NCBI RefSeq assembly: GCF_003850045.1
Contig: NZ_RQJX01000009.1
Span: 1-64,000 of the forward strand
Direction of reading: 5' to 3'
DNA: 64,000 nucleotides
Source of the DNA: Aeromicrobium camelliae
Lineage (GTDB): Bacteria > Actinomycetota > Actinomycetes > Propionibacteriales > Nocardioidaceae
Shown: piece after piece, positions 47,803 through 56,665 of the stretch
Position numbering within the stretch: position 1 is the stretch's first letter
Layout: each line of letters opens with the position of its first letter
The notes under the pieces: model-generated
Seen by the model: the letters and a program-made list of their open reading frames with translations, nothing else
Told to the model about the DNA's origin: nothing
The model's database searches: none
Translations under genes and position numbers: made by a program

Positions 47803-48264
47803 ATGACCATCCAGCAGTCACACCGCACGTTCCTCGACCTGGCCATCGAGCAGGCCCAGATCGGCTGGGACGAGGGCGGCATCCCGATCGGGGCAGCGCT
47901 CGTGCGTGGCGACGAGGTCCTCGCCGTCGGACGCAACCGCCGGGTGCAGATGGACAGCGCGATCCGTCACGGCGAGACCGACTGCATCGAGAACGCGGGC
48001 CGGCTCCCCGCCAGCGTCTATCGCGAGTGCGTTCTCTACACGACGTTGTCGCCCTGCACGATGTGCGCAGGGACCGCGGTGCTCTACGGCATTCCCCGCA
48101 TCGTCATCGGCGAGAACCGCAACTTCGAGGCCTCGGAGGCCTGGCTGCGCTCCAACGGCGTCGAGGTCGAGGTCGTGGACGACCCGGCATGCCGCGCCCT
48201 CATGGACCGCATGATCGCCGAGCGCCCGCAGCTGTGGGCCGAGGACATCGGCGAGGAGGCCTGA
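47803..48264 (+). CDS. yeast-type cytosine deaminase
   Basis: This 153-residue zinc deaminase converts cytosine to uracil. It is the small fungal-type (FCY1) enzyme, not the 400-residue bacterial CodA amidohydrolase. The zinc ligands and proton shuttle are H56 and E58 in IRHGETDCIENAG, C85 and C88 in TLSPCTMCAG; then GIPRIVIGEN and an RPQLWAEDIGEE end that closely follows the yeast protein. AGGAG is 6 nt before the ATG at 47803. The permease gene begins 2 nt after its stop. Confidence 0.93.
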   Translation: MTIQQSHRTFLDLAIEQAQIGWDEGGIPIGAALVRGDEVLAVGRNRRVQMDSAIRHGETDCIENAGRLPASVYRECVLYTTLSPCTMCAGTAVLYGIPRIVIGENRNFEASEAWLRSNGVEVEVVDDPACRALMDRMIAERPQLWAEDIGEEA

Positions 48265-48266
48265 GC

Positions 48267-49586
48267 ATGGTGAGACGCGACGACTCCCCCGCCACCGGGG
48301 TCGATACCGGCGTCGAGGCCGAGGCCATCGACCCCGACTACCCGGTCACGCCGGTTCCCGCCCACGCCCGGAAGACCTTCTTCTCGCTCGCGGTCGTCCT
48401 GCTGGGGTTCACGGTCTTCACACCGACGATGCTCGCCGGCGCGGCCCTCGGCACCGCCTTCAGCTTCGGCGATCTCCTGCTCGTCGTCCTCGTGGGATCG
48501 TTGATCCTCGCCGGGTACGTCTGCGCACTCGGCTACATCGGCGCGCGCACCGGGCTGACCACCGTCGTCATGGCGCGGTACACGCTCGGCACACGGGGAT
48601 CGAAGCTCGCGTCGATCCTGCTCGGCGGGACCCAGATCGGGTGGTACGGCGTCATCATCGGCACGATCGGCACCTTGACGGCGCAGGCGTTCTCCTGGGA
48701 CTCGTACGCGGCTGAAGCCGCGGTGATGATCGCCGCAAGCGTCCTCATGTGCCTGACCGCGTGCTACGGCTACCGCGGCATGTACTGGGTCTCGCTCATC
48801 TCCACGCCCCTCATCCTCATCCTCGCCTTCTGGGTGGTCGCGCGATCGCTCGAGGAAGTGGGCGGATGGTCCGGGCTCGCGAGCGCAGAACCGGCGGCAT
48901 CGATGACGTCGGCGATCGCGATCACGACGGTGGTGGGCACCTTCGTGTCGGCGGGCACGCAAGCGCCGAACTGGACCCGCTTCGCCCGGACCGGCCGACA
49001 CGCGATCCTCGCGTGCATCGTGGGCTTCCTCATCGGCAACGCCCTGATGATCCTGTTCGGCGCCATCGGCGCGATCACCTTCGGCGAGGGCGACTTCGTG
49101 CTCGTGCTCTACCAGCTCGGACTCGTGGGCTGGGGCCTGCTGCTGTTGTTCGGCAACCTCTGGAAGAGCAACGCCGACACCGCCTACGCGTTCGGCGTCG
49201 CGGGAGCGGAGCTGTTCGAGAAGCCGAGCAAGACGCCGTTCGTCATCGGCGGATCGGTCATCGGCACTGTGCTGGCGCTCGTCGGTATGCACCATCACCT
49301 CGAGGGCTACCTCGTCATGCTGGGCATCTTCATCCCGCCGCTTGGCGGCGTCATCATCGGCGACTGGATCGCACGGTGGCGGGCCGGGATGCCCGAAGGC
49401 GCTTCCTTGCCGATGGTGAACGGCGTCAATCTCGCCGTGTACGCCGTGGCCAGCCTGCTGGCCTGGCTCTCCGATCACTGCGGCGTGGGCATCCCACCGC
49501 TGATCGGCATCGTCACCGCCATCGTCCTCGCCCTGGTCGCGAGCCGGGTGAGCGGCACGGCCCGCCCGAGGTCAGCGGCGTCGTAG
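48267..49586 (+). CDS. codB: cytosine/purine permease (NCS1, CodB-like)
   Basis: This 439-residue protein has about 12 transmembrane segments and belongs to the NCS1 nucleobase:cation symporters. Supporting motifs are GGTQIGWYGVIIGTIGTLTA, ASVLMCLTACYGYRGMYWVS, SAGTQAPNWTRFARTGRHA and GIFIPPLGGVIIGDWIARWR. It follows cytosine deaminase directly, with GAGGAGG before the ATG at 48267, so import and deamination are coupled. The paired enzyme supports cytosine as substrate. Confidence 0.93.
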   Translation: MVRRDDSPATGVDTGVEAEAIDPDYPVTPVPAHARKTFFSLAVVLLGFTVFTPTMLAGAALGTAFSFGDLLLVVLVGSLILAGYVCALGYIGARTGLTTVVMARYTLGTRGSKLASILLGGTQIGWYGVIIGTIGTLTAQAFSWDSYAAEAAVMIAASVLMCLTACYGYRGMYWVSLISTPLILILAFWVVARSLEEVGGWSGLASAEPAASMTSAIAITTVVGTFVSAGTQAPNWTRFARTGRHAILACIVGFLIGNALMILFGAIGAITFGEGDFVLVLYQLGLVGWGLLLLFGNLWKSNADTAYAFGVAGAELFEKPSKTPFVIGGSVIGTVLALVGMHHHLEGYLVMLGIFIPPLGGVIIGDWIARWRAGMPEGASLPMVNGVNLAVYAVASLLAWLSDHCGVGIPPLIGIVTAIVLALVASRVSGTARPRSAAS

Positions 49587-49594
49587 CCAGTGTC

Positions 49595-49635
49595 GGCGCG
49601 CGGTGGGTGACGAGACCCGTCGCCCACCGCGCGCC
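49595..49635 (+). terminator. 18-bp hairpin after codB
   Basis: Positions 49595-49612 pair with 49618-49635 over a 5-nt loop (AGACC), 18 bp with a single G-U pair, starting 9 nt after the codB stop. No T-run follows. It probably ends the deaminase-permease transcript. Its GCGGTGGGTGACG arm resembles the intergenic repeat units at 22.05 and 50.85 kb. Confidence 0.75.
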
Positions 49636-49664
49636 ACCTGGTGGTGTCACGACAGACTGAGCAC

Positions 49665-50822
49665 ATGACGGTGGACATTCGCCCGACGACCGAGGACGAT
49701 CACGACCAGATCAAGGCGCTGCTGACCGAGGCGTTCGGCTCGTCCGACGGCACGACGTGGGAGGGACTGACTCGAGCAGGACAGGAACGCTGGGGCGCGT
49801 TCGTCGACGGCCGGTTGGTGGCCAGCATCAACCATCGCGCGTTCGCCTCGTGGTTCCGGGGCGTGGAGGTCCAGACGGCCGGCGTGACCGGCGTCGCGGT
49901 CGCCACCGAGTTCCGGGGCCAGCAGCTCCTCGCTCCGCTCATGGACGAGTTGCTGCGACACGCGCGCGGCCGCGGCGATCATGTGGCGACGCTCTTTGCC
50001 ACCGCCAGCGGCATCTACCGCGCTCGCGGCTTTGCCCGCATTCTGCAGATCGCCAACGTCCAGCTGCCGCTCGCCTCACTCGCCCGCGTCCGGGGGAGCT
50101 TGTCGATGCGGCGAGCCACCGACGCGGACGAGCCGCTGCTGGACGATCTCTACACGCAGTGGGCGCGACGACACGACGGCCCGCTGACGCGACACGGCGA
50201 GGCCTTCGCCCGGCCGGCCCCGCACCTCAAGGACCTGAGCGGTATCACCATCGTCGAGAGTGATGACGGCCCTCGAGGTTATGTCGCCTGGAAACGCGGC
50301 CAGTCCGGAGACTGGGCCGATTCGGTCATCGAGGTGCCGGAGCTCATCGCGCTCGACGACGACGCCGCCCGCACCGCGCTGTCGGCCATCGCCAGTTTCG
50401 ACTCTGTCGCCTCCCAGGTGCGGCTCTACACTCCGGGCGACGTGGACCCGATCCGTTGGCTGCTGCCGCAGAACGCGTGGTCGCCGCTCACCGATGCCGA
50501 GCCGTACATGCTGCGTGTGGTGGACCCGTCGGCCCTCGCCGTCTTGCCGGCACCTGCGGGCGTGACCGCGACGCTCCCGTTCACGGCGGACGGGCAAGGT
50601 TGGGTGGCGCACGTGGCGGACGGACGGACCGACGTCGAGCAGGACGCGGCCGCTCGGGGCCGACAGTTCGCCCTCGGCGGGCTCGCCGTGACCTTCGCCG
50701 GCGCCCTCCCCAGCCGCGGCCAGCGGGCCGTCGGCCTGCTGTCCGGCGACGACCGCGACGACGACCTGTGGGATCTCGTCTTCACGAGCGGTCGCCAGCT
50801 CGCCATCCGCGACTCGTTCTGA
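49665..50822 (+). CDS. Eis-like N-acetyltransferase
   Basis: This 385-residue protein has the layout of Eis: an N-terminal GNAT domain (FGSSDGTTWEGLTRAGQERW; VTGVAVATEFRGQQLLAPLMDELL with the acetyl-CoA loop; ATASGIYRARGFARI), a second degenerate GNAT domain, and a C-terminal SCP2-like domain. It ends in Phe, whose carboxylate is the general base in Eis. Eis enzymes acetylate amines such as aminoglycosides, but that activity cannot be read from sequence. The ATG at 49665 is used. It lies between two intergenic palindromes. Confidence 0.88.
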   Translation: MTVDIRPTTEDDHDQIKALLTEAFGSSDGTTWEGLTRAGQERWGAFVDGRLVASINHRAFASWFRGVEVQTAGVTGVAVATEFRGQQLLAPLMDELLRHARGRGDHVATLFATASGIYRARGFARILQIANVQLPLASLARVRGSLSMRRATDADEPLLDDLYTQWARRHDGPLTRHGEAFARPAPHLKDLSGITIVESDDGPRGYVAWKRGQSGDWADSVIEVPELIALDDDAARTALSAIASFDSVASQVRLYTPGDVDPIRWLLPQNAWSPLTDAEPYMLRVVDPSALAVLPAPAGVTATLPFTADGQGWVAHVADGRTDVEQDAAARGRQFALGGLAVTFAGALPSRGQRAVGLLSGDDRDDDLWDLVFTSGRQLAIRDSF

Positions 50823-50830
50823 GGCCAGGT

Positions 50831-50908
50831 CGGTGAGCTGTCACGCACCGCGTGCGCGAGCGGTGAGTGATCACACACCTCGCGCCGAAAGTGCGGGACA
50901 GCTCACCG
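50831..50908. repeat. intergenic palindromic repeat, copy B
   Basis: Three related units lie between the convergent acetyltransferase and dnaE2 genes: CGGTGAGCTGTCACGCACCG (50831-50850), a degenerate direct copy (50861-50880), and an inverted copy GTGCGGGACAGCTCACCG (50891-50908). The first is the exact reverse complement of the unit at 22068-22087. The first and third can pair into a long hairpin. Confidence 0.7.
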
Positions 50909-50914
50909 CCGGCA

Positions 50915-53900
50915 TCAGCGGAAGTCGCGCGCTCGGTGCTTGGCGGGAAGCGCCGCAGCGGCCTGCGGATAGAGACTCTCGATGCGTTCGAGGGTCTCAG
51001 CTTTGAGGTTGACCGCACCGTCGCTGTGCTCGAGGACGCCCCGGATCACCACCCCCGCCGCGCCTCGCGCCACCCGCCGGTGCCGCTGCCAGACCGACTC
51101 GAACACCACGACGTTGAGCATGCCGGTCTCGTCCTCCAGATTGAGGAAGGTGACCCCGCCGGCCGTGTACGGGCGTTGCCGATGCGTGATGAGCCCCGCC
51201 ACCCGGACGCGTCGCTGCGGCTCATGGGTGGCGAGCTCGCTCACCGCGAGGACGCCGTGCTCGCGCAGCAACGGCCGCAGGTGCTGCAGCGGGTGCTCGC
51301 CCGGTGAGATGCCCGTAGCCCACAGGTCCGCCGTGGTGACCTCGACCGCGCTCATGCCCGGCAGCATGTCCGGCGGCGGAGCATCGACACCGGAGCCTTC
51401 GAGGTGGTCCAGCCGATCGACGTACCCGGCGTTCCACAACGCCTGGCGACGGCTGAGACCGAAGCCGTCGAACGCCCCCGCCGTCGCGAGCGACTCCATC
51501 TGCGCCACCGACAACTCCGCCCGGCGCGCCACATCCGCCATGTTCCGGAACGGCCGTTCACGACGCGCCGCGACGATGCGTTCCGCGTCGGCCTCGCCGA
51601 TCTGCTGCACGCTCGCCAGACCGAGACGGACCGCATGATGGCCGTCGCGCCGATGCTCGCCCAGCCGATGGTCCGCAGCCGGATCGAACGGCGGCACCTC
51701 GGGCTGGTCATGCTCGCGGCAGCTGTCGAGTCCGGTCGGGCCCGTCCTGCCGGCCGCGACAGCTTCGAGACCGGCCTGGGCCTGCGACAGCTGGATGTCC
51801 GGCCGTCGTACCTCGACACCGTGACGGCGCGCGTCGGCGACCAGGGACTGCGGGGAGTAGAACCCCATGGGCTGGGCGCGCAGCAGTCCGGCGAGGAACG
51901 CCGCCGGATAGTGCAGTTTGAGCCAGGAACTGGCGTAGACCAGCAGCGCGAAGCTGATCGCATGACTCTCGGCGAAACCGAAGTTGGCGAACGCCTGGAT
52001 GCGCGCGTAGATGTCGTCGGCCAGCTGTCCGGTGATCCCGTGCTCGGCCATGCCCGCGTACAGCTTGGCTTCGAGCCGCTCGATCTTCTCGACGCCGCGC
52101 TTGGAGCCCATGGCCCTTCGCAGCAGATCCGCGTCATCGCCGGTGCACCCGCCGACCGCCATGGCGATCTGCATGAGCTGCTCCTGGAACAGCGGCACCC
52201 CCATCGTGCGCTCCAGGACCGGCTTCAGGGCCGGATGCAGATAGTCGACCTTCTCGGTGCCCAGCCGCCGGCGGATGTAGGGGTGGACCGCTCCGCCCTG
52301 GATCGGACCGGGCCGGATGAGCGCGATCTCGATGACGAGGTCATAGAAGCAGCGGGGACGCAACCGCGGCAACGTGCCGATCTGGGCGCGGCTCTCCACC
52401 TGGAAGACGCCGATGGAGTCGGCGCGGCACAGCATGTCGTAGACCGCGGCCTCCTCCTTCGGCAGCGTCGCGAGCTCCCACCGCTCCCCCGTGTGCGCCG
52501 CGATCAGATCGAAGGTGTGCTGCATCGCACCGAGCATGCCCAGACCGAGCAGGTCGAACTTGACCAGGCCCATCCAGGCGCAATCGTCCTTGTCCCACTG
52601 CAGGACCGTGCGGCCCTCCATGCGCGCCCGCTCGATCGGGACGACCTCCCCCACCGGCCGCGCCGTCAGCACCATGCCCCCGGAGTGGATGCCCAGATGC
52701 CGCGGGGCTCCGAGCGCTTGCCCGGCCAGCTCGATGACCGGCTGGGGCGGCGCGCCGGCGTCCTGCGGATCCTCCACCGTCACCTCGGACCACGAGTCGA
52801 TCCGTTTGCTCCAGGCATCCTGCTGGCCCGGCGAGTACCCGAGCGCCTTGGCCATGTCGCGCACCGCCGACTTGGGCCGGTAGCTGATGACGTTGGCGAC
52901 CTGCGCGGCGTTGCGGCGCCCGTAGCGTTCATAGACCCACTGGATGACCTCCTCACGACGATCGGAATCGAAATCGACATCGATGTCGGGCTCCTCGTCT
53001 CGAGTCGCGGACAGGAAGCGCTCGAACGGCAGACCGAACTTGATCGAGTCGACCGCCGTGATCCCCAGGGCGTAGCAGACCGCGGAGTTGGCCGCCGACC
53101 CTCGCCCCTGGCACAGGATGCCGCGGCTCTTCGCGTACTGGACGATGTCGTGGACGATGAGGAAATAGCCGGGGAAGTCCTTGGCCTCGATGACGGCGAG
53201 CTCGCGCTGCAGCCGTTCCTCGGCCTCCTCGCGATGGTGGGCGTAGAGCCGGTCAGCGCCCTGACGAACCAGCTCGCGCAGCCAGGTCATCGGAGTATGC
53301 CCCTCCGGGACGGGGAACCGCGGCAGGTCCGGCGAGGCTCGCCGCAGATCGAAACCGATCTCCTCGGCGATCAGCACCGAGCGTTCCACCGCCCCGGGAT
53401 ACCGGTCGAAGCGCTGGCGCATCTCGGCACCGGACCGCAGGTACCCCACCGACCCGAGCCAGCCGTGCATCTCGGCCAGGCTGCGTCGTGCCCGCACTGC
53501 GGCGAAGGCCTGGGCGAGGCGGACGTCGCGGGGCCGCGCCGCGTGGACGTTGCCGGTGGCCACGACAGGCAGCCCGTGCTCGCGAGCCAGCGCAGCGAGC
53601 GTGTCGTTGACGGCGCTGTCCTGCGGATAGCCGTGGTCGGTGAGTTCGACGACGACGTTGTCGGCGCCGAATCGTTCGACCAGGGCGACGAGCTCACGAC
53701 CGGCCGCCGGGGCCCCGTGGTCCGCGAGCGCCTGACGGACCGCCCCCTTCCGGCATCCCGTCAGCACCACGACGCGGTCGCGCAGGTGGCCGGCGAGGGC
53801 GTCGAGGTCGTACAGCGGCCGGCCCTTCTCGTCCCCGGCGAGTTGCGCGTCGGTGATCGCCCCGGACAGCGCGTGGTAACCCTCGACGCCGCGGGCGAGG

Positions 53901-54328
53901 AGCAGCAGATGCGTGCCTTCGGGATCCGGACGGCCGTTCTGCGGCGAGGTGAGGCCGAGGGAGAGCTCGGCTCCGTAGACCGTCGACATCCCGTGCAGCG
54001 TCGCCGCCTCGGAGAACCGGGCAGCCCCGTAGAAGCCGTCATGGTCGGTGAGCGCCACCGCGGACAGCCCGAGACGCACCGCCTCCTCCACGATCTCCTC
54101 GGGTCCACTGGCCCCGTCGAGGAAACTGAAGTCGCTGTGACAGTGCAGCTCGGCGTACGGCACGACGTCCCCGGAAGGGCGTGCGAGGCCCTCCGGCGCG
54201 TCATAGGCGTCGCGCTTGCGCGACCAGGCGGGGCCGTCACCGCCGTCCGGTTCGTGCCGGTGCGGGACCCGGCCGGACAGCCGCGCCTCGAGCTCGCGCC
54301 ACGAGATATCCGGGTTGTGCCATCCCAT
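50915..54328 (-). CDS. dnaE2: error-prone DNA polymerase III alpha (DnaE2)
   Basis: DnaE2 is the translesion polymerase of the actinobacterial mutasome. The 1137-residue protein has an N-terminal PHP domain (H62 and H64 in AELHCHSDFSFLDGAS; TDHDGFYG), the polymerase core with the catalytic acidic cluster PDIDVDFDSDRREEVIQWV, GRGSAANSAVCYALGI, and a C-terminal OB fold (RVRVAGLITHRQRPYTAGGVTFLNLED). The replicative DnaE tau-binding tail is absent. It lies 31 nt after imuB and is the last gene of the SOS cassette. Confidence 0.95.
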   Translation of the reverse strand: MGWHNPDISWRELEARLSGRVPHRHEPDGGDGPAWSRKRDAYDAPEGLARPSGDVVPYAELHCHSDFSFLDGASGPEEIVEEAVRLGLSAVALTDHDGFYGAARFSEAATLHGMSTVYGAELSLGLTSPQNGRPDPEGTHLLLLARGVEGYHALSGAITDAQLAGDEKGRPLYDLDALAGHLRDRVVVLTGCRKGAVRQALADHGAPAAGRELVALVERFGADNVVVELTDHGYPQDSAVNDTLAALAREHGLPVVATGNVHAARPRDVRLAQAFAAVRARRSLAEMHGWLGSVGYLRSGAEMRQRFDRYPGAVERSVLIAEEIGFDLRRASPDLPRFPVPEGHTPMTWLRELVRQGADRLYAHHREEAEERLQRELAVIEAKDFPGYFLIVHDIVQYAKSRGILCQGRGSAANSAVCYALGITAVDSIKFGLPFERFLSATRDEEPDIDVDFDSDRREEVIQWVYERYGRRNAAQVANVISYRPKSAVRDMAKALGYSPGQQDAWSKRIDSWSEVTVEDPQDAGAPPQPVIELAGQALGAPRHLGIHSGGMVLTARPVGEVVPIERARMEGRTVLQWDKDDCAWMGLVKFDLLGLGMLGAMQHTFDLIAAHTGERWELATLPKEEAAVYDMLCRADSIGVFQVESRAQIGTLPRLRPRCFYDLVIEIALIRPGPIQGGAVHPYIRRRLGTEKVDYLHPALKPVLERTMGVPLFQEQLMQIAMAVGGCTGDDADLLRRAMGSKRGVEKIERLEAKLYAGMAEHGITGQLADDIYARIQAFANFGFAESHAISFALLVYASSWLKLHYPAAFLAGLLRAQPMGFYSPQSLVADARRHGVEVRRPDIQLSQAQAGLEAVAAGRTGPTGLDSCREHDQPEVPPFDPAADHRLGEHRRDGHHAVRLGLASVQQIGEADAERIVAARRERPFRNMADVARRAELSVAQMESLATAGAFDGFGLSRRQALWNAGYVDRLDHLEGSGVDAPPPDMLPGMSAVEVTTADLWATGISPGEHPLQHLRPLLREHGVLAVSELATHEPQRRVRVAGLITHRQRPYTAGGVTFLNLEDETGMLNVVVFESVWQRHRRVARGAAGVVIRGVLEHSDGAVNLKAETLERIESLYPQAAAALPAKHRARDFR

Positions 54329-54359
54329 CGCTCTCCTCCTCCCTCGCTACGGGACCCGG

Positions 54360-55880
54360 TCAGTCGTAACGGGCCTCGGTCCACCAGTGGCCGTTCTCGA
54401 CGCACATGAGCCAGGCGCTGCCGTCGACGCCGACGACCTGGAAGCGGGCGACCCGGCGCGCGGCGTGCTCGTCCCACCAGAGGTCGTCGATCGGCCAAGG
54501 GCCGGCCCAGGCCGCGACGGGCTGCCAGGCCTCGTCCGGACGAGGGCGGAACCGGGCGGGTTCTCCGGTCAGACCGCCGCGTCCGGTGACCACGACGCTC
54601 TGCCCCTCGGCGCCCACGACCTGCGCCGGCACCGGCTCGGGCAGGACACGGGCCGGGGCAGGAGCCGACGGGATCGCTCCGGGCCATGGCGCGTCCGTGG
54701 CCCGGACGCCGACCGGTCGATCGCCCCACGGCGCGGTCAGCTGGCGCTCGCGCGGATCCCGCCCACCCTGCACGCCCGCCGAACGCACCGCCTCGGGCCC
54801 GACGAGGCTCTGGACCCGGGCCACCCCCCGCTCCACCTGCTCGTCGACGCCGCCCCCGAACAGGCTCTCAGCGTGCTCGCCGAGGGTGGCGAGGGCTTCG
54901 GGGACGATGCGGACTTCGTCGACGGGGTGCGCGATCACCCCCGGCACCTGCAGCTGCCAGCGCACCCGGTCGATCAGATCAGCCGAGGAGAACCATCGCG
55001 GATGCCTCCAGGCACGCTCGTGGGCGAGAGCGCCGTCGGCATCGATCTCGATCCGCACGGCCGTGGCCACCTCACCGCGCCCGGCCAACGCGGCCACGAA
55101 GGACTCGGCCGCGGTGCGCAGGCTGAACGCGATCGCCTCGCTGCTGGTGAGCGGCGGCTCGAACACGGCGCGTCCGATGAGGTCGGGCGGCACCTCGCGA
55201 CGGGCGACGAGACGGTGATCCTCGCCCCGGGCGAGCCGGTGGGCCATCGCACCGAGCGGACCGAAGCGGGTGTGGACGTCACGGGACGGCAACCGCGCGA
55301 AGTCGCCCAGGGTGCGCAGGCCGAGCCGCCGCAGCAGATCGACCATCTCGGCGTCGTCGAGCACGTCGAGCGGCAGTTCGCGGACGAAGTCGGGCGAGCC
55401 ACCGGCCGGGACGACGAGCGCCTCCTGCACCGGTGCGCGACGAGCGGCCTGCTCAGCGGTGAAGAGATCGTCGGCGATGCCGCACCGCACGTCCCACAGC
55501 CCGTGCTCGACGAGCTGCTCGGTGATGACCGCTGCCGCCTCGATCTCACCGCCGTAGTAGCGCGCGGGGACGCCCAGCGCACACAGACCCGGACGCAACG
55601 GGGCCACGCCGGGGCTCAACGACTCGATGAGGGCGAGGATGGGCTCGAAGGCGCGGGCGTCGGCATCGGCGTCGTGGTCGCGGAGCACGAGTTCGGGGCA
55701 GCGCGCTTGGGCGTCGCGACGTCGCATGCCGCGACGCACCCCCTCCTCCCGCGCCCGGGGCGAGCAGGCCAGGACGGTGCCGCCCCGCTCCAGCACGGCC
55801 GTCGGGGTATCGGGCGGCAGGTCGGACAGCTGCGCCACGACCGGCCAGTCGGGGCACCAGAGCACCAGGATGCGCGCCAT
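54360..55880 (-). CDS. imuB: ImuB, inactive Y-family polymerase homologue
   Basis: ImuB bridges DnaE2 to the sliding clamp. The 506-residue protein starts MARILVLWCPDWPV, where active Y-family enzymes have DxDxF. The second acidic site (SxDE) is also missing (APLRPGLCALGV, about 93-104), so it cannot polymerise. The helix-hairpin-helix region (LGLRTLGDFARLP, 186-198) and little-finger-like part are kept. QLTAPWG (380-386) is a plausible clamp-binding motif like that of mycobacterial ImuB. The ATG at 55880 is separated by 1 nt from the imuA' stop. Confidence 0.92.
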   Translation of the reverse strand: MARILVLWCPDWPVVAQLSDLPPDTPTAVLERGGTVLACSPRAREEGVRRGMRRRDAQARCPELVLRDHDADADARAFEPILALIESLSPGVAPLRPGLCALGVPARYYGGEIEAAAVITEQLVEHGLWDVRCGIADDLFTAEQAARRAPVQEALVVPAGGSPDFVRELPLDVLDDAEMVDLLRRLGLRTLGDFARLPSRDVHTRFGPLGAMAHRLARGEDHRLVARREVPPDLIGRAVFEPPLTSSEAIAFSLRTAAESFVAALAGRGEVATAVRIEIDADGALAHERAWRHPRWFSSADLIDRVRWQLQVPGVIAHPVDEVRIVPEALATLGEHAESLFGGGVDEQVERGVARVQSLVGPEAVRSAGVQGGRDPRERQLTAPWGDRPVGVRATDAPWPGAIPSAPAPARVLPEPVPAQVVGAEGQSVVVTGRGGLTGEPARFRPRPDEAWQPVAAWAGPWPIDDLWWDEHAARRVARFQVVGVDGSAWLMCVENGHWWTEARYD

Positions 55881-55881
55881 G

Positions 55882-56529
55882 TCAGCCCACGCTCCGCAGG
55901 CGGGGCGCGAGCGACTCGACCGCCCGGACCTGCTGATCGCCGTCGGGCAGCCAGAAGCGCCGCCGCGCCGCCGGCCGGCCGACCTGCTGCACCTCGATCG
56001 TCGCCTGCCGCGACTGCAGATGCCCGCTCCCGCGCTCGACCCCGTGCCAGACGACGTCGGTGAGCCGCACGTGGGCGCGCGCCCGGGGCCAGGCACCGTC
56101 CCACGCGATGATGATGCTCTGTCGTTCGTAGAGCCGAGCGGCCATGCGCTGCGCGTCGCGCGCGGAGATGTCGCGCCCGGCCACGACCACGACGGAGACC
56201 ACGTCGACGAGGGCCGCGACGACGGCGAGCCAGTCCTCGCCCGGATCGGGGACGAGCACGGTGCGCTCGAGGTCGACGCCGAAGGACTGCGCGGCCTCCA
56301 TGCCGAAGTCGTCGGCCCCGACTACCGCGCACCAGGCTCCATCGTGGGAGGACGGGCCGGCCATGACGAGCATCGCGAGCGTGGCCGAGTCGACGGTGTA
56401 GGCGTGGCCGACTTGCAGGTCGAGCATGCCGGACAAGGCCGGGTGAACGGTCAGGGACGCGACCTGCGGGCGCCCCTCGAGCTGGCGCACCTTGGCGCGC
56501 AGATCATCGATCAGAGCAGCACGGGACAC
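55882..56529 (-). CDS. imuA: ImuA' mutasome protein
   Basis: This 215-residue RecA-related protein is the actinobacterial ImuA', an accessory factor needed for DnaE2-dependent mutagenesis. No intact Walker A motif is visible; the segments SGMLDLQVGHAYTV, VVGADDFGMEAAQSFG and LERTVLVPDPGEDWLAVVAAL follow the expected fold. The GTG at 56529 is chosen: a GATACT -10-like box lies 6 nt before it, and an upstream GTG at 56547 is inside the LexA box. First gene of imuA'-imuB-dnaE2. Confidence 0.85.
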   Translation of the reverse strand: MSRAALIDDLRAKVRQLEGRPQVASLTVHPALSGMLDLQVGHAYTVDSATLAMLVMAGPSSHDGAWCAVVGADDFGMEAAQSFGVDLERTVLVPDPGEDWLAVVAALVDVVSVVVVAGRDISARDAQRMAARLYERQSIIIAWDGAWPRARAHVRLTDVVWHGVERGSGHLQSRQATIEVQQVGRPAARRRFWLPDGDQQVRAVESLAPRLRSVG

Positions 56530-56539
56530 CCTCCCAGTA

Positions 56540-56555
56540 TCGAACACCTGTTCGA
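56540..56555 (-). promoter_or_regulatory. LexA (SOS) box of imuA'-imuB-dnaE2
   Basis: TCGAACACCTGTTCGA is a symmetric match to the actinobacterial/Bacillus-type SOS box (CGAAC-N4-GTTCG). It ends 10 nt before the inferred imuA' start and lies next to the -10-like GATACT, so LexA bound here would block transcription. This marks the mutagenesis cassette as DNA-damage inducible. Confidence 0.93.
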
Positions 56556-56585
56556 ACAGGTCAATCCGGAGGAACCCTCGCCATG

Positions 56586-56634
56586 CCAGTGGGGAGCTCC
56601 GCTGTCACCTCGCGACAGCGAAACTCCCCACTGG
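56586..56634. terminator. two-part hairpin between the ABC importer and imuA'
   Basis: CCAGTGGGGAG (56586-56596) pairs with CTCCCCACTGG (56624-56634), and inside it CGCTGTC (56600-56606) pairs with GACAGCG (56614-56620). It follows the ABC importer stop (56666) on the minus strand and precedes the SOS promoter. It would insulate the mutasome cassette from read-through. No T-run. Confidence 0.65.
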
Positions 56635-56665
56635 TGTCAGACGTCCTACGTCTCCTGGTAAACCG

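Noticed and set aside
51404-54409. 1001-codon plus-strand ORF antisense to dnaE2
   Set aside because: dnaE2 has clear catalytic motifs in the minus frame; the antisense product has no recognisable domain and the shadow composition typical of high-GC DNA.
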